From Ooceraea biroi (Eukaryota; Arthropoda; Insecta; Hymenoptera; Formicidae), in contig NC_039506.1 of NCBI RefSeq assembly GCF_003672135.1, positions 16,058,001 to 16,122,000 on the forward strand: a DNA stretch of 64,000 nucleotides, in the 5' to 3' direction. A program made the translations under genes and the position numbers. Shown piece by piece: positions 1-13,569 of the stretch. The first letter of the stretch is position 1; every line of letters starts with the position of its first letter. Under the pieces are notes generated by a model, which saw only the letters and a program-made list of their open reading frames with translations, made no database searches and was not told the origin of the DNA.

Positions 1-3000
1 ATGTACGAAAATGCTGGAATCTCGCATTCAGTATTACAAGTGACTATAAGCTGGAGTGATGACTTCATCGTGAACTTACATCATATCGTTCACCGTGACG
101 TGAACACGTCGTTTACCGTATTATTAAAAACCAACCACGCTGTCGCGACAAGTCTCCAAGAATCTTCTCTTCCGAGACTCGAGAGGGGACCTACGTCTTC
201 TAGCGACTCGACATCGACAGCAAGGGACATAGGAAGGGACGGAAGGGCAGCGAATGTCCCCGGCGTTCATGCCTGCCACTCGCGGCCGCGTGCGCACGCT
301 GTCACTCGGCTGTCGATCAGCGATCGGTCTCACACCCCGCGGCGAGAACACTCTAGCTCGACAACTTCCGCCGGAGGTGGTTCGCGGGGCGTCGCGACTT
401 CCAGCGCGGCCGACGGCGGTCCGACATTTCCGTCGCTAGTCCGGGGATTTGAGATCAAGTTAGCGGGGAGTCGCGGATCTCTCGGCGACCGTCAACGATC
501 CGCTCGGCATTCCGCTGGCCGCGAGCTCCGCGCCGGAAGCGGCGGACGTTTCCGCGCGGATCAGCCGCGTAGGGTCGCGTTCGCGGCGCGATCCGCTGTT
601 CGTCGACGGCCCGCGGTTCGTCGGCGAGCGGTGTCGGCGTCGTCCTGTCGTCGTCGTCGTCGTCCACGCTCTCGATCCCGTCGCATCACACGCACGCACA
701 TTTCCGGCAGCCACTTCCGCGCGCCGCGCACGTACACGCTCGACTCCGTCGCGGGCAGACTCCGCTCCGCACTGGACGCGCGCGCTCGCTCGTAGCCGGG
801 GCATGGCATCTCCGGTTAGGAGGAGCCGGAGACGAGGAGTCGGACCGCGCCAGGAATAGAAACGCCGAACCCGAATCGAGCGTGCGAGTATACGCCGGGA
901 GCGCGTGCATCTCTTGCTGGGTAAGAGAAATAGAGAGAGAGGGAGAGAGAGAGAAGAAAGAAAGAGGAAGAGAGAGACGAGAGACTCCTCCGCGCTTCCA
1001 CCTAGTCGCGCTCCGCGAGGCGTCTCTTTCGGGTATTCGTCCCTAATTTAGGACCGATTCTTCCGACGTCGATTAAACTTAATAAGGATCATTTTTTTCT
1101 TGTTTTCTTGGCATACCAAATGAGTCTGAAAATACGGGAAATGTCAGGAATTATTATAACAATCTATTGTGATGATAATACGTTTTTACGTTAGGCATTA
1201 TGTAGGAAGTAACTTATAATGATAACAACTCGGTCGTTTCTCTCAGCAATTTTATTATAGTAAGTTTTTTAATAAAATATTATTCCGTAGTAAAATATTA
1301 TTTTGTCAACACTGTCTGATTTAGTCCGAATTGTTTTACATTTATCTCACAGAACACAGCAAACCACTCAATAAAAGTCTCTCTGATACTGAACAGCGTG
1401 GCTCTTTCGATACGCTTTAGTACCCTGTGGTGATCAGTTTCCACTAGAACGCCTGTGCTATCGCAATTCGTTTGACATATATCTCTCCGCGTCTGCAGAA
1501 TGGCAATCCGCCGTTCAAAGTTACGATGGATATAACCGCAGACATCGAGTATCTCGATAACGGTTTTAGTTTGCGTTTCCTCAGACACCTGTAGCACCGC
1601 AACCCTACCTGCAGTCCCGCCTGCAAAATGGCAACCCGCTTCGGCGTAAACGTATGAATTTTGCACGCAAAGGCGCTCGTGACGTGCGTAAAAGCAGCTG
1701 TAGAATTTAATATTTACTTACAAAATTTACCTTCTGACAAAAGAGGAAGTAACAAAAAAAAGACGACAATGCACGCGCTAGATATTGTTATGGAAAATTT
1801 CATATAACATCGTAAGTAAATTAACACGTAACGCTGCGCCTGTGGGCAGGCAACCCGCTGTTCAAAGTGCTCAAGTAGATGCACAACTACAGGCGGTCTG
1901 CTGCAAAATGACGAAATATGACGCAAGAGGCACAATGCCCACGAATTGCAATCCCTCGAAATTTATAACGATAATTAAACAATCGAACAGATTCACTTCG
2001 AACACCGCACTTGATAAAGTATCAGGAGAACATATCTAGCGCGTTATAGTTACAGTTCGGCATTACAATGCGCAGGAATTGTTTTCCACGAATCGATCAC
2101 GTGTCGCGTTGAAATCTCCGCGTTTTCCCCGCGGAGGAAGAACGCAGGGTTCAGCTCTGGTTCAGATCGTTCAAGATTCAATCTCTTTACACATCTTTAT
2201 TCTCTTAGATACAATCAAACTTAAACGCTAAGAGGCTATGAACGAACGAGTCCACGAGTCCCAAGTGGAAAAGTCTTGTCTCGACAACGGCGGCGTTGTC
2301 CGTAGAACACAAACGGCTAAAGAATCTTGCGCGGGATATCGAGCGAGTCGACAATAAAGTTTCTCGCCTCTCTCAAAGACTTCGACCTTTAGTCTCTCTC
2401 TCGATTGTTACTACTGTTTATCACATCTTACGCAATAACTGCAGGACATGCACGCGAGCACGATTAAGCAAATCAATTCCGATGCGATTAACGAATAAAA
2501 AGGAATTGAACAAAGTTAACGTAAGGAAGAACGAAGAAGTTTTTTTCTCTTACGATATTTCCGATCGCCACTACGCAATCATCGCAATCCTCCAGTAACC
2601 ATTATTAGTCGAGCTAGCTCGTATGACGCGGTTCTCTTGCGGTCCAAGATGACGCAATCGGTTGGCAGCGAAAGTACACAAGCGCGTATACGTGAACGCG
2701 CCTGGACATGACTTAAGTCGTAATGCGAGAGTAATTTGTTCCCCGTTACGTTGCGCGGAAGGAGATAGTTTGAGATTACACGTTGCTCGGTATCGAAATC
2801 CTCGACCTTAATTTGAATGACGGACTTGAACCTTGTCTAAAAACAAAAAAAAAAAGAAATAAAAACTGCCAAGAGATTCTAATTCTCTGATATTCAATAT
2901 TATATCAATATTATATTAAATATCTCTCAGTTTTACAACAAGATAAAAATATTCCCGTTACATAAAGACTCGGGATGTCATTGTTGAGCTCGTTAAAGAC

Positions 3001-4495
3001 TCGAGCAAATTGAAGTCGAGGATTCTACACGCTATACCATAATTAAGCGACGCCAGATCACGCGTTCTTCTAACGTAGCCTCTTTTCTCTTAATTGACAT
3101 ATAAGGGATAAATAAGGCGCGCGTCGCTCATGAGATGCTCATGCGTCACGCCGAGTGAATAAATGTCCGCTAAAAACGCCAGGCCGACAGGCCGGTAACA
3201 TGCACGTCACGATAAATTGCAACTTCATCGGTCATTTCATGCAAGCGAGCGAGCGGGCGGGCGGGCGGGAGAGATCGCTTAATCCGATGTGAACAGTTAG
3301 ATTACACGTCGCACTTTTTCCAAGGTCGTCACGATCGACGTACCGAATTCCCGAACGCGACTGCGAGCACGAAGTAAAAGTGCCAATGGAAATGTTAATA
3401 CGCTTTGAGCAACCGGCGAACGAGTATGCAGAGTGTACAATCACTTTTGCGCGACTAAGGCAATCGGCGATAAATTATATCTATCTGGTCCTCGGACATT
3501 AGTTGTGACACAGAATCACGTCGTCCTTCAATACATCAAAACGTAAACGCAACTCGTTGAAAGCATCTGGAAACTGAGTATTTTTTTTTAAGGAATTCTT
3601 TGCCTCGAATCGCGCGAGGTCCTCTTGAAGACCTTGAGGACAAGAAAACTTTCAAGGCGAATAAAAGTAAATTCGATCATCGAACGATCTCGAAGAGCTA
3701 AAAATACCTTTTCCATCGTCGTTCTCGTCCTGCTCCGCTGATGAAGGGGATACGCGCAGTGGAAACACCCTTTGCGCGTCCGTTACATTATATACATGAC
3801 ATACGGGTTCCGCAATTGAGCTAAATTTTCACGTACACTGCTCACGCCAGAGTCGCGTTAGGATCATTCCTCTTCGAATAACAGCGTTCGTCGAATAACG
3901 GACTATCGCTCCTCACCAGCTTCGTACCTATCCCTACATATATATTCTACATGAAACTGCCTCATTAAAATCTCATCCGCGCGCGCGAGACCGCGTAAGT
4001 GTAATATCGCTGCGCTGATCTCGCCCAAGCCGGGAATGTCGAAGAAGTGTGATCGTTGACTTGGAGAAGATCAATCTTGCGTAACGCGACTCGGAGCATC
4101 CTTCGAACTTTTAACAATTATTACACGGTCATAAAAAAACAAAATTGATGTCGAAACGATCGGTCATTCCTTCATCCATTTTCATGTTTAATTAAAAGCT
4201 TGAAGGAGATCGCTGGCGACAACTCCGAATCGCCACGTACAAAGGAAGCGGAATCAAGTCCGGCGTCAACCTCGATCCCTCTCGCGCGCGTGTGTGGATT
4301 AACGCTACGGTACTTGACGCGGTACGAAAATATAATCTATATAAGTCGTAGCGCGACGCCACGACGATACGCGCGCGATCAGCAACGGAAAAGCGCGTCG
4401 CGAGGTGTGGAGTGAGTCCATGTCGATGTCGTATTTAAGCTAAGTAATTCTCGTACTATACACCAACACGCTACACGTCTAGGACGGTCTCGCGC
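1..4495. other. Gene-poor flank with GC-rich block and GA tract
   Basis: No supported gene. The first kilobase is GC- and CpG-rich. It has a long open frame from the window edge to 795, but that frame is dominated by Arg/Ser and looks compositional. A purine GA-rich tract at about 929-985 follows. This combination resembles the promoter/5' leader region of an insect gene lying outside the window, but no start or splice structure proves it. From 1.1 to 4.4 kb the DNA is AT-rich. Short open frames at 1298-1935 on the minus strand share a repeated motif (see findings) but cannot be joined by a credible intron. Confidence 0.4.
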
Positions 4496-7400
4496 TTATG
4501 CCGTCACGGGCCTCGAGCTGGTGTCGCCCATCTTCTTCGTGAACTCCATGAGGAAATCCCTGTAGAGGAGCGAGTCCATGTTGCTCGCCAGGCAGTAGAG
4601 TATCCACCAGTCGCCCAGGTCGAGCTTCTTGCTGACACTCTGGCAGATCTCGATCGGCAGCATCCGCGTCGACAGATGCAGCAGCCGCGAGCGCAGGCTC
4701 GTCATGATAATAATCGCCAGGCGGTACAGCAGCAGGCCGATCAGCATGCCGGACAGTATCAGGAACCAGAACCAGATGAAGATGTACGTCTTCTCGTTGA
4801 CGATGTTGAGCGGCAGGATGCAGAGCGAGTCGTGCTGCTGGATCGTACCGGACGGACCGTACTTGTGGAAGATGCACTTGGTGACGCGCGGGAATATGTA
4901 GACCATCGGGTCGATCCGCTCCTCCTGCGGCAGGTCCGAGAACTGCAGCACCCGCACCCCGTAGCTGATGAATTGCCCGCCGAAGAATCGGTTCATCAGG
5001 TACATCTGGCCGAATATGTTTATCAGGCAGAACACCTCGCAGGCGAAGTACCGATACACGTACGAGTTGTGTCTCTGAAAGCACAATTCGTCGCTGAATT
5101 AACGCCAATTGGACTCAACGAGGGCGAATTGGACTTAACGCGGTCGTCTCCCTCGTCCTCCTCTTCCCTCTCTCCCTCTCTCAGTCGCCCGCGAACCCCT
5201 GACGTCGCTCTGATCGTCATCTAACGTATTCCGCCTAAACGGCACCGCAATAATCTCGCACTAATCTATTTACGGAGCAAATGCAGCGCGCGATGCAGCG
5301 CGCGATACAAATCTGTCTCCGTTTGTCTTTCAGCGAGAAATAGAAGTACTCGACGCATCGATTCAGGCTACAGTTTCTCAACGATCTTTCTAGATTTACG
5401 TTCACGTGCCGTTACTAAATTGATGCGTATTTATTCCCGAGTTATGGCGCAGTTGAAAAGCGGGCATCGCGCTCCTTAACAATTCAAATTCAACGGCTAT
5501 CTGCGAGTCTAGATTCCCGAGCTTGTTTTGAAAACATCTTAACGTGGGGAGGCGATGACACCAACGGCACGTGCGATGTTGTTGAAAGCTATACCGCTGG
5601 ATATCAATGACCACCACGAAGAGTGATAAGACACATGCCTGTTAAATGATACCTTGAATTTTCTGACCCCGAATTCTATTGTCTACTACTATTTTGTAAA
5701 TTTATATTTGAATGTCTGGGAAATTAAACGTGTCTATCAAGAACTCGTTACAGAAATCGGATTCGGATTTAGGACTTCTCGTTCTTACCCTGATGTGCCT
5801 CATTAAGTAATCCATGAGGACGTGTTTCTTCTTCGTTATGGTTTCCTGCTGATCCATGCCGTGATTCATGCCATTCACCAGCGTTTGTACCAGATTGCCT
5901 TCCCAACAATTCCACAGATATCGCGGCAAGTAGCACACAAGCGCCTGTTGATAAAAAAATAAATAAACAGAAACTCTAATTGCATACTAAATATCGCTGG
6001 TCGCCCACAATGGTAATAGCTGACCGAGTCCGCTTTTTCACGAAGCTACATTATTATGCAGGATACATCAAGAACGCACGCATGTATGCATAATTTTATT
6101 CCCGCTGAATTTACCGTCGATCTCTCTTCTGAATATCTTTCAGCGATCGGATTCAATCTTCTTCCACGAAATCTTCTTAATTCCCTGGATATTGTATTAA
6201 CATTAATTTCCAAGTCTGAAATTAAAATCCTTACTGCTCACGCAAATGTCACTGCTCAAAGTGAATCGTGAAATCGATCGATCAGCTATTAACTTCTCTT
6301 ACGCAGACAGATTTATATCACAATTAAAACTGGTCAAAAAGATCAGCACAGTGTAAATTAACATGTAAATCTCTTCATGTTAAAATTAAAATAAAAAAAA
6401 TAAAATAAAAATAATTATTTAACATCTTCTGCATTTAACATCTCCTAAATTTCGGAGAGCGAAACCACGCCCCCTCTTCCTTCTGGCCCTCATACGGGCC
6501 GACAAGATGAGTCAAGTCGCCATACGAGAGATCAGCGCGGATCAGCAGAAAGACAGACGGACGGACGAAGCACAAAGAAGAGACGGCAGATCGGAGGAAG
6601 TCGGGCTCTATCTCTCGTCTGGCGTGCGCGCTCCCGTGCAACGCACGTGTAAGATAGCCGATAAGAAGGCACGAATGAAGGATCTGTGTCTACCTGGAAA
6701 AACAGCACGAAGCAGACCCACTGGTAGTACGTGTGATATTTCCTGGCGTTGACATCCCCGAAGTCGTTCGCCACTCCTGGATGGGCGACCTCCGTGCCGA
6801 TCTGGAAACACGATATTTCAATGGGATACGATGATAACGACGATAACAGCTACGCGCGCTCGTGGCGCGCGCTCACGTTTGCGCGAATGACCACTCGACT
6901 CCCTTCTCGAGCACGATAACGAGAAACGTACCCCCTTGGGCCCGAAGAATGCCGAGAATTAATAACGACCGTGCCCCCCACGATCCCCCATGACCGCGAG
7001 ATCACGTATGGTATAGAAATATTGCGGCAATATTGTAGCAACGTTGCAAGTTGCAGTCCTGTTTAGAATCCTCCTCAGACTGATCGCTACGATATAAGGA
7101 TCGAAACGTTTGTATATTTTACTGTATTTTATTGCACAAATTCACATGCAATAAGGCGTGAAATTATGCACCAATAACCGCGTCGAGATTCTAACTTGGC
7201 CATTTAGCTTGGAAAAATCTTGATAATGTTCTATTGCAATCCGTTGCTGCAACGTTGCTGCAAGCTTCTATGCTGCATGAGATGGGAGAATCGAGGCTCC
7301 TCTTTGGACCTCTTTTTTTCGTTTAAATGTCCATTAGCACATTCATCTCGTGTGACTCGAGAGACCGCTTCATGTTTATTAAATCGAATGCGCAATATTA

Positions 7401-9941
7401 CTCGCTTGACGCACGATGCATGTATAATGATAAAAATAGTATTCATCGTGTATTCATCTTAGCCAACGCGTTAATCTTCACCGTTTTTATCACGTTCGCA
7501 AAGGCGACTATCGTTTGCACGTTCCGGAATGCATTAACCGCCGCATTCAAGGCGGAATCTAAGTAGAATATAAATAACAAATACGTACATGTATATACGT
7601 ATCGGCTAATATTTTGTCTGATTCCTTAACTTCGCATTACTTCTACAAATGCGGAATCGTGTCAATCGTGCTTATATATTTGAGTAAAAATATCATATCA
7701 ACTGCTGCCATTCAGATCGACAAGCTCTCCCGCGCGAATTGGAATCGTTTACGTTCGCAAAATTTTAGTCTCGCCGACGTGTCGTGTCCAAGCATTTTTG
7801 ACGTTACATGTACGTTTCTTTTTTCTAATAGGGGAATATGTATCAGGTATTCCTCTATTAGTTCAATTATACATGTATACGTGTCAATTAAAATCGCAAT
7901 TAACTGCCTACAACGTTCCCCGACGTCTCGTTCCAACATATTTCGATAAGTATATATCGCTTTTCGTTCTGTCGGTCATAATCTTGGCATTTCCTTCGCT
8001 TTCCCGTGTGAGAAATCTCTTGGAAACTCCCCGAGCATTCCACAAATGTTAATCACGTGACACATGAAGTATTTCAACCTGGAAATTTATGAGGAATTCG
8101 AGTAATAGATACCGAAGCCTTTCTATCACTGATAAAAAAATAGTTGAATTCTATATGGTTGGCGCCTCAGACGCCTATAAATTATAGTATCCTGAAATTA
8201 TAGTACTATAGAATAGTGCTAATAGTATAATGGTTTATATTACTGGTATTATAACAGAATTTACTACAAAAATAAATATCCTGACTTAATAATTTTTAAT
8301 AATGTTTTTACCATGCATAGTCAATTTTATTATCGATTTTATTATCAGTGATTGGCGATATTATCGATGACGATGAAAGCCCGCGATATGACGAGCATTT
8401 ACAAAACGCGTAAATTGCGAATGACGTTCCGGCGAACGTCAAAATATATTCTCCAAAAAGCTATACGCACGTGAAATACGAGACACGAAACTATATCTCG
8501 CTATCGCGAGCGGAAATCAAACACTGCTTATATTACCGGCTAGTGATCTATCGGATCAAAGCTGTAAACGTGACAAATACTTCACTATTACCGGCGAAGC
8601 CGTGTAGTATCGTGTATCGAAAACAGTATCGTGTACACGATGATGCAATCTGATGGAGAAACTGCAAAATATATTTTAGAGTATGTAATAATGATCTAAA
8701 TGAGCGCAATGATTTTAAGTATAAATTATGAAAATGTGTAGATATAATTGTGCAGCTACGGCTTGTTCCAACGGCTATTCTAAAGACTCGATTTTTAGAT
8801 TCGCGATTTTTATCTCACGGGTTGTTACCCGGTAATTGGCACTTCACGTTCATATAACATATGATAATTTAGATAATTAGATATATACAACTATACGTAC
8901 GTAGTATATTCCTACACGTATACGTGTGAGTGCGATGAACGTAAAGGCGATATACAACGAACGATTTCTATTGAGCTTGGAAATAAAAGAATTACAGCAA
9001 TTGAAGAGATTACTGAACAAGTAAATAATGTAGTAATGTAGTTAATGAAGTAGATGATTAAATTTTCATGAAAAGGCGACGATAAAATAGTCAAAAATGT
9101 ACTTTTTAAAAGATACGAGATTTACATAATCAATGCAGTTGTCGATCGATAATGGACTCGCTAATAGCTTCCTGCAAACTGTCTTTCATAAATATTTATA
9201 GAACAAACTGGTTTATGTGCTCGTTTGAGCGTTCAACAAATTATGACGATGAGAGCTGTTTTTCTAGCTTTCAATGTTTCTCCGTGAATTTATTTAATGC
9301 GATAATAGATAGGTGCGTCTCGAGAGTGGCGTGCAGCGTTGTTGCAATGACACCGAATACGGAGATTTCAGGACGAGCCAATTTTCGAAAACTACTTCTC
9401 TCATCCGCACATCATCGTGCATTATCGAGTCCGTAGAAGCACTGCTGTTCGCCTTGACACATAGAGGCTTTTGCAGAAACAATTTCAAGAACACACAAGC
9501 AGCCGCGATATTCCGAATACGAAATCTCCGTAATCGGCGATTCCCTGCCAATTTGGGGAACGGCGACGAGGAACGATGACGAGGAACGATAATTAGAAAC
9601 AAGTGTGTTGGCGCGGATGAAGACGTAGACGAGAATCGCAGCAGCGAAAATCAAACACATGCACGCACACACACACACACGCATACACACACCTGTCGAT
9701 TGAAGGCGTCGGGCATGGTGAACGTGGACGTTATCCAGCAGTAAGTGTTGATAACATGCGTAGGTAGACCCTGGACGATACAGGAGATCGGATTACCAAC
9801 GTACTGGGTGGCCGTGATCACCATCGAGCACGTGAACAGCAGTGCCGTAGTGAAATTGTTGTGCAAGCGGAACACCATAGAGTCCGTGGTGATCTCTTGC
9901 CGTTTAAAGTAACGGCCTACGTCGCTTAGCAGCTTGTACAT
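4496..9941 (-). CDS. inx1: Innexin 1 (ogre), gap-junction channel protein
   Basis: Structural subunit of invertebrate gap junctions and hemichannels in the plasma membrane; the fly orthologue ogre is needed for neuroblast and optic-lobe development. Four coding exons read complement(4496-5074, 5789-5944, 6694-6801, 9693-9941). All junctions are GT-AG and all introns are phase 0. They give 363 aa, against about 362 aa in Drosophila ogre. Visible features are the N-terminus MYKLLSDVGRYF, four hydrophobic segments, loop-1 cysteines C54 and C68, YYQWV at about 107-111, loop-2 cysteines C238 and C256 in TKCIFHKYGPSG...SLC, and the WFWF start of TM4. The block VAHPGVANDFGD is typical of Inx1 and separates it from Inx2, Inx7 and shaking-B. 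Intron 1 is about 2.9 kb and its donor lies in a CA/GT microsatellite. It is the last gene of a same-strand innexin cluster. The 5' leader was not resolved. Confidence 0.95.
9667..9692. repeat. (AC)n microsatellite at the inx1 exon 1 donor
   Basis: A CA/TG dinucleotide run, interrupted by GCAT, directly abuts coding exon 1 of inx1. On the transcribed strand intron 1 starts GTGTGTGT, so the donor GT is the first unit of the repeat. Confidence 0.85.
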
Positions 9942-11700
9942 GATTGCGCCGGGGACTTCGCTGGTCCAGGGACGACGGAGACGATGTCGACGTCGACGTC
10001 GATGGACGTCGACCACGGGCGCTTCAACCCCAAGGACGAGGCTCTGCTCCTTCTTCTTTACCTGCCACCTGCCACCAGGAGCACAACCACCACTACCACC
10101 TCCTCCACTACCACCACGTGTACGATGATCCTCCTAAGCGGGATGACCAGGTCAGCCCTTCTTCCGTTTACCGGGCCGAAGTCTAACGTCACCGGCGACC
10201 GTCACTGGGACCACGAAGACGTACCGTCAACCGGCACTAACGAGCGTGGCTCATCCACCGCGTTCTCGCGCGAACGAAAGCAGCAAAACGAAACCACAGA
10301 GAGAGAGACACCGAGAGCGTGCACGGTTGTCCACGCGGCGAGCCTCTCTACCTCCCTCTCTTTTTTCTTTCGTCCGTCTTCCGTCTCGGCCTCACCAACG
10401 CGCCGCCCCGCTTCGCCTTCCTCCTCTGTTGCCCCCTCTTTCTGTCTCTTTTTCCACTGCCCCCTCCTGTCTGTCTCTCTCGTTCCCTCTCGCCGTGTCG
10501 GTTTCCTTCTCTCTCCCTCTCTCTCTTCCCCTTCGTGCCCTTCTTCTGCTGCCTCTCTCGTTCTCTCTCTCTCTATTACTTCGTAAAACTCCCTATCCCC
10601 GCCGGGGGTCCTTCGTTCCCTCGATCTCCGCGCGAGATCGGTCACCGAACCACACGAACTGGACGAGTTCCCGACGAGTCCACGACGTGTTCCAGTTCTT
10701 CCTGCGAGTGATCGGCCGGCTCTCCGGTTCACGCGCTCGCGTGAATCATTTAGCGAGCGAGCAATAAAGCGCCGCGTTACAAAGTGCCGGGAGAGAGGGG
10801 GGCACGCAAGCCGCGCGTCTTCGTCGCTCCTCCCGCCCCGTTCCCGTCCCTCCTTCTTTTTGGACCTTATCCTCGCCGCTTCCGCTTCTCCCCTCCTCGC
10901 CCGGCGCCCTTCCGCACAACCTCCCCGACAATTATCCCGCTGCTTAATTATACTTTTCCTGATAATCGGCTGAGGAATTTCTCGCGCAGTACAATACTCG
11001 CGCTATAGTATCTCCTCTCGGCGGTTGACGGTTACCCGGGGAATACCTGCGCGCGTCTCGAAGCCGAGCGCCGAGTCTCGAAACGACCTCGACGCGCGCG
11101 TAAACAAACGTCGGCGGGATCGAGCTACGCGTATCCGGAGTATCCTCCCGGCGCGATCCTCCCCCCGATCGTCCCTACTCCTTTCCTCGATCGCGAGCGA
11201 TCACCGATCGATCCCCGCGATCCTCGCGAGCGAGCGCGAACTCAAACGGCCGCCAGCCCTCCCCTTTTCCTCCTTCTCGTTCCTTCTGTTTCTTGATCCT
11301 CCCTTGCGCCTCTCTTCGGGCACGTACTCCGGAGAATCACGGGCGAGTGAAGGCAGCTATCCGACAGCGAACGGAACTAGCGGCGTACCACTGTCGCGTA
11401 TCGAGGAAGCGACACTAACTACCAACTGTCAATCGCGCCAACCCCCCGTCTCTCCTCTCGCTCGATCTCTCTTCTATTCTTTTTGTCTTTCTCTCTTATT
11501 CACTCTGCCCACATCTCCCTTCCCAACAAAGCCTCTTCTCCCCCCCACTCGGTACAGCCGTCGCAGTGCTCTATGCACGCATGACGCTAAATGAAATTGT
11601 GCAGCGGCGAGGCTCGCCGCTCCAAGTGCCCCGTCTTGCGTGCCCCTTTTTCCCTCTCTCCTCTCTCTTTCTCTGTTTCCTAGAGGATTAAATTATTGTT
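9942..11700 (-). promoter_or_regulatory. Pyrimidine/GAGA-rich upstream region of inx1
   Basis: The 1.7 kb upstream of the inx1 start is GC-rich. On the plus strand it carries long CT runs (about 10340-10590 and 11440-11690), which are GAGA runs on the inx1 strand. Such tracts are common in insect promoters and 5' leaders. Open frames here are low-complexity Ser/Leu/Pro/Arg products of the CT bias and are not annotated. Promoter function is inferred from position and composition only; no TATA box or transcription start was identified. Confidence 0.35.
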
Positions 11701-12642
11701 TCCCTCTTTTCTCCGTTTTCGTTCTTTTCGCCCTTCCCTTTCCCACAGAAAACACCGTGAGACTGTACTGCGGCTTCGGATGCGTGATGACGTGCGTACG
11801 TGCGTGCGTGCTTACGCGCGTAGCAGTCTTCTTGAGCGGCGACTGATGAGAAGTCGCGGTTGTTTGTTGTGCCGTCATGAGGGGGAGGGGGGTCGAGCTG
11901 GGAGTCGAGGGGGGCGGCGAAGGGCGAAGAGAACGGCAGGGATCTCCGCGGGGATACAGAGGGACCAGCAGAGCGGCGGACATGTGCACACGCGAATGGG
12001 GGAATGGGCCCCCATGGATGGGGAAGGATACCAGAGGGATGGGAGGGGGGCGCGTGCTATAATGTGCGCGCGATCGGTGTTCCATAATGCGTGCCGCACG
12101 CTCGACCATTCGACGACGTTACTACCGTTACCATGATCGTCCTTTTTACAGCGGCATTTGGCTCTGGGGAGATGGGGGACCCCTTGCCGGTACGGTGCCC
12201 CGCATGCCCCTTCCATCCACCCATGGGGTGGATGGCGTTGTGCGTCCCTTTTCGTTCGGGTCCCCCCTAGAAAGGCATAGGTACATAGAATTTCAGGGTC
12301 ATGTCTTTTAGCTAACTTCACGTGCATTCTGGGTAGTTTGAATTTTAATTATCGCGGCGCCAAAGTTCACGTGACGTAATATTTAGAAATGTAATGTAAC
12401 ATGCGCGTTAATTACTGATCTTTTCCTTTTACAAATGTTTTCACCCCAGACGATGTTTTATACGTCTTGCGTATTGCAATGAAAAACGTAATGATTATTT
12501 TATGACGATTGGAGTATCTCTTACACCTCGTTGCGCAAGGTTTCGTCAGACCGCAATCTCTCTGATCTTGCTCGGAATCATTACTGCACTCGCCGTTATA
12601 TAATTATTTCGTGGAAGTAATTCATCTCGATCACATTCGCAG

Positions 12643-12927
12643 CTACCAGCCAAGGCAGACAACACCTTTTGTATTTGCCGACGACATTTGAAACGTGAAA
12701 ACATCAACGAGATATCTACCGAAGAGAAAGAGAAAGAAGAAAGAGATATGGTAGCTGCGTATAAAGAAACATGGCGTTATCATGGAATATGCAAACTGCC
12801 AAAGTGTACAAATATGTTTCAGGACATCGGTATGCTCTTGTGTTTATCTTGCAATGAGCTCAGAAAGCAACCCGATAACACTGTTCGCCCGCGTTTGCCG
12901 ATTCGCCGATACGAGCTCTCTTAAAAA
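12643..12927 (+). CDS. Unrecognised Cys-rich terminal exon, partial
   Basis: Open frame preceded by a splice acceptor (ATTCGCAG, AG at 12641-12642) and ending in TAA at 12925-12927. It gives about 94 codons, with an internal Met at 12688. The peptide has a CIC pair near its start, a charged helix-like stretch (EEKEKEERDM), then Cys-x4-Cys and Cys-x2-Cys pairs (GICKLPKC...LLCLSC) that could bind zinc. Codon use looks more coding-like than the neighbouring compositional frames. I do not recognise the family and could not find the upstream exon. It may be the last exon of a small plus-strand gene between inx1 and inx7, or a relic. Confidence 0.3.
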
Positions 12928-13353
12928 AACGCAATTGTTAATAACTTAGTTTTATTTTTCTGATATCAGTTACCTTGTACAGGGAATGCGCATAACAATT
13001 ATCACTCTTTTTCTGTAACAATGCCGAATGTATTAACAATTATACGATTTCGTAATAACAATACATCCTGTAATTGCATACTTCTACTTCAAGGCTGTAT
13101 TTTGCTACGAGCGACTGATTCATCTCAAACGATACGCGGCATAATAAAACAATACGCGTGTTTCATGTCCTGTTAATTAATTTTATCCGCTTAAAATATC
13201 GACATGACGATTTCACAATATTTATATCAACATTTTATCGTGTGCTGTTAAAATTAGATACTCCAATCGTTGTTCTGTATTTTAGAGTATTTATTTTAAC
13301 TCTATTTTAGCTCGCTCCATGTCGCTCTTGCTAGCTAACGTGAGCATAATCCT

Positions 13354-13569
13354 TCATCGGAAAATATCGAAATTCACTCGTCCTTCTTCGTGTTCTTCGA
13401 AACCTCTCAGGAAGCAGCAGCTTTCCATCTTATCCTTGCGTTTTTGCTGTTCCATCTGCGCTTGTAGCTGCTCAAACTCATTTACGGACCGACGGTTCTC
13501 ATTCTTGCTTCCTCTGCGGATCGCGGATGTCGTGGCAAGAATGGCATTTTCTTTCATGCATTCCGAATA
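13354..13569 (-). CDS. Unrecognised short ORF with coiled-coil character
   Basis: Minus-strand open frame of about 67 codons from the Met at 13557. It is rich in Gln/Glu/Lys with a short amphipathic stretch (EFEQLQAQMEQQKRK), then CCFLRGFEEHEE and a stop. No homologue is recognised, and no splice sites or neighbours support it beyond the reading frame. It could be a small exon or chance. Confidence 0.15.
   Translation of the reverse strand, partial: YSECMKENAILATTSAIRRGSKNENRRSVNEFEQLQAQMEQQKRKDKMESCCFLRGFEEHEEGRVNFDIFR

Noticed and set aside
1..795. 264-codon open frame at the window start
   Set aside because: Arg/Ser-rich in a GC/CpG-rich block where other frames are open too; no domain, start context or splice evidence.
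1444..1803. Two-exon secreted-peptide gene on the minus strand (MKFSITISSAC signal-like start joined to a Cys/Arg-rich frame)
   Set aside because: The phases fit, but the intron would be only 33 bases, too short for insect splicing, and the mature part matches no family I know.
4676..5224. Plus-strand 182-codon frame
   Set aside because: Antisense shadow of inx1 exon 4.
10200..10770. Several 130-200 codon frames on both strands
   Set aside because: They translate CT/GA simple sequence; all three frames are open and low-complexity.
11693..12327. Minus-strand frames of 138-150 codons upstream of inx1
   Set aside because: Pro/Arg/His-rich translation of a GC-biased region with no domain or splice logic.
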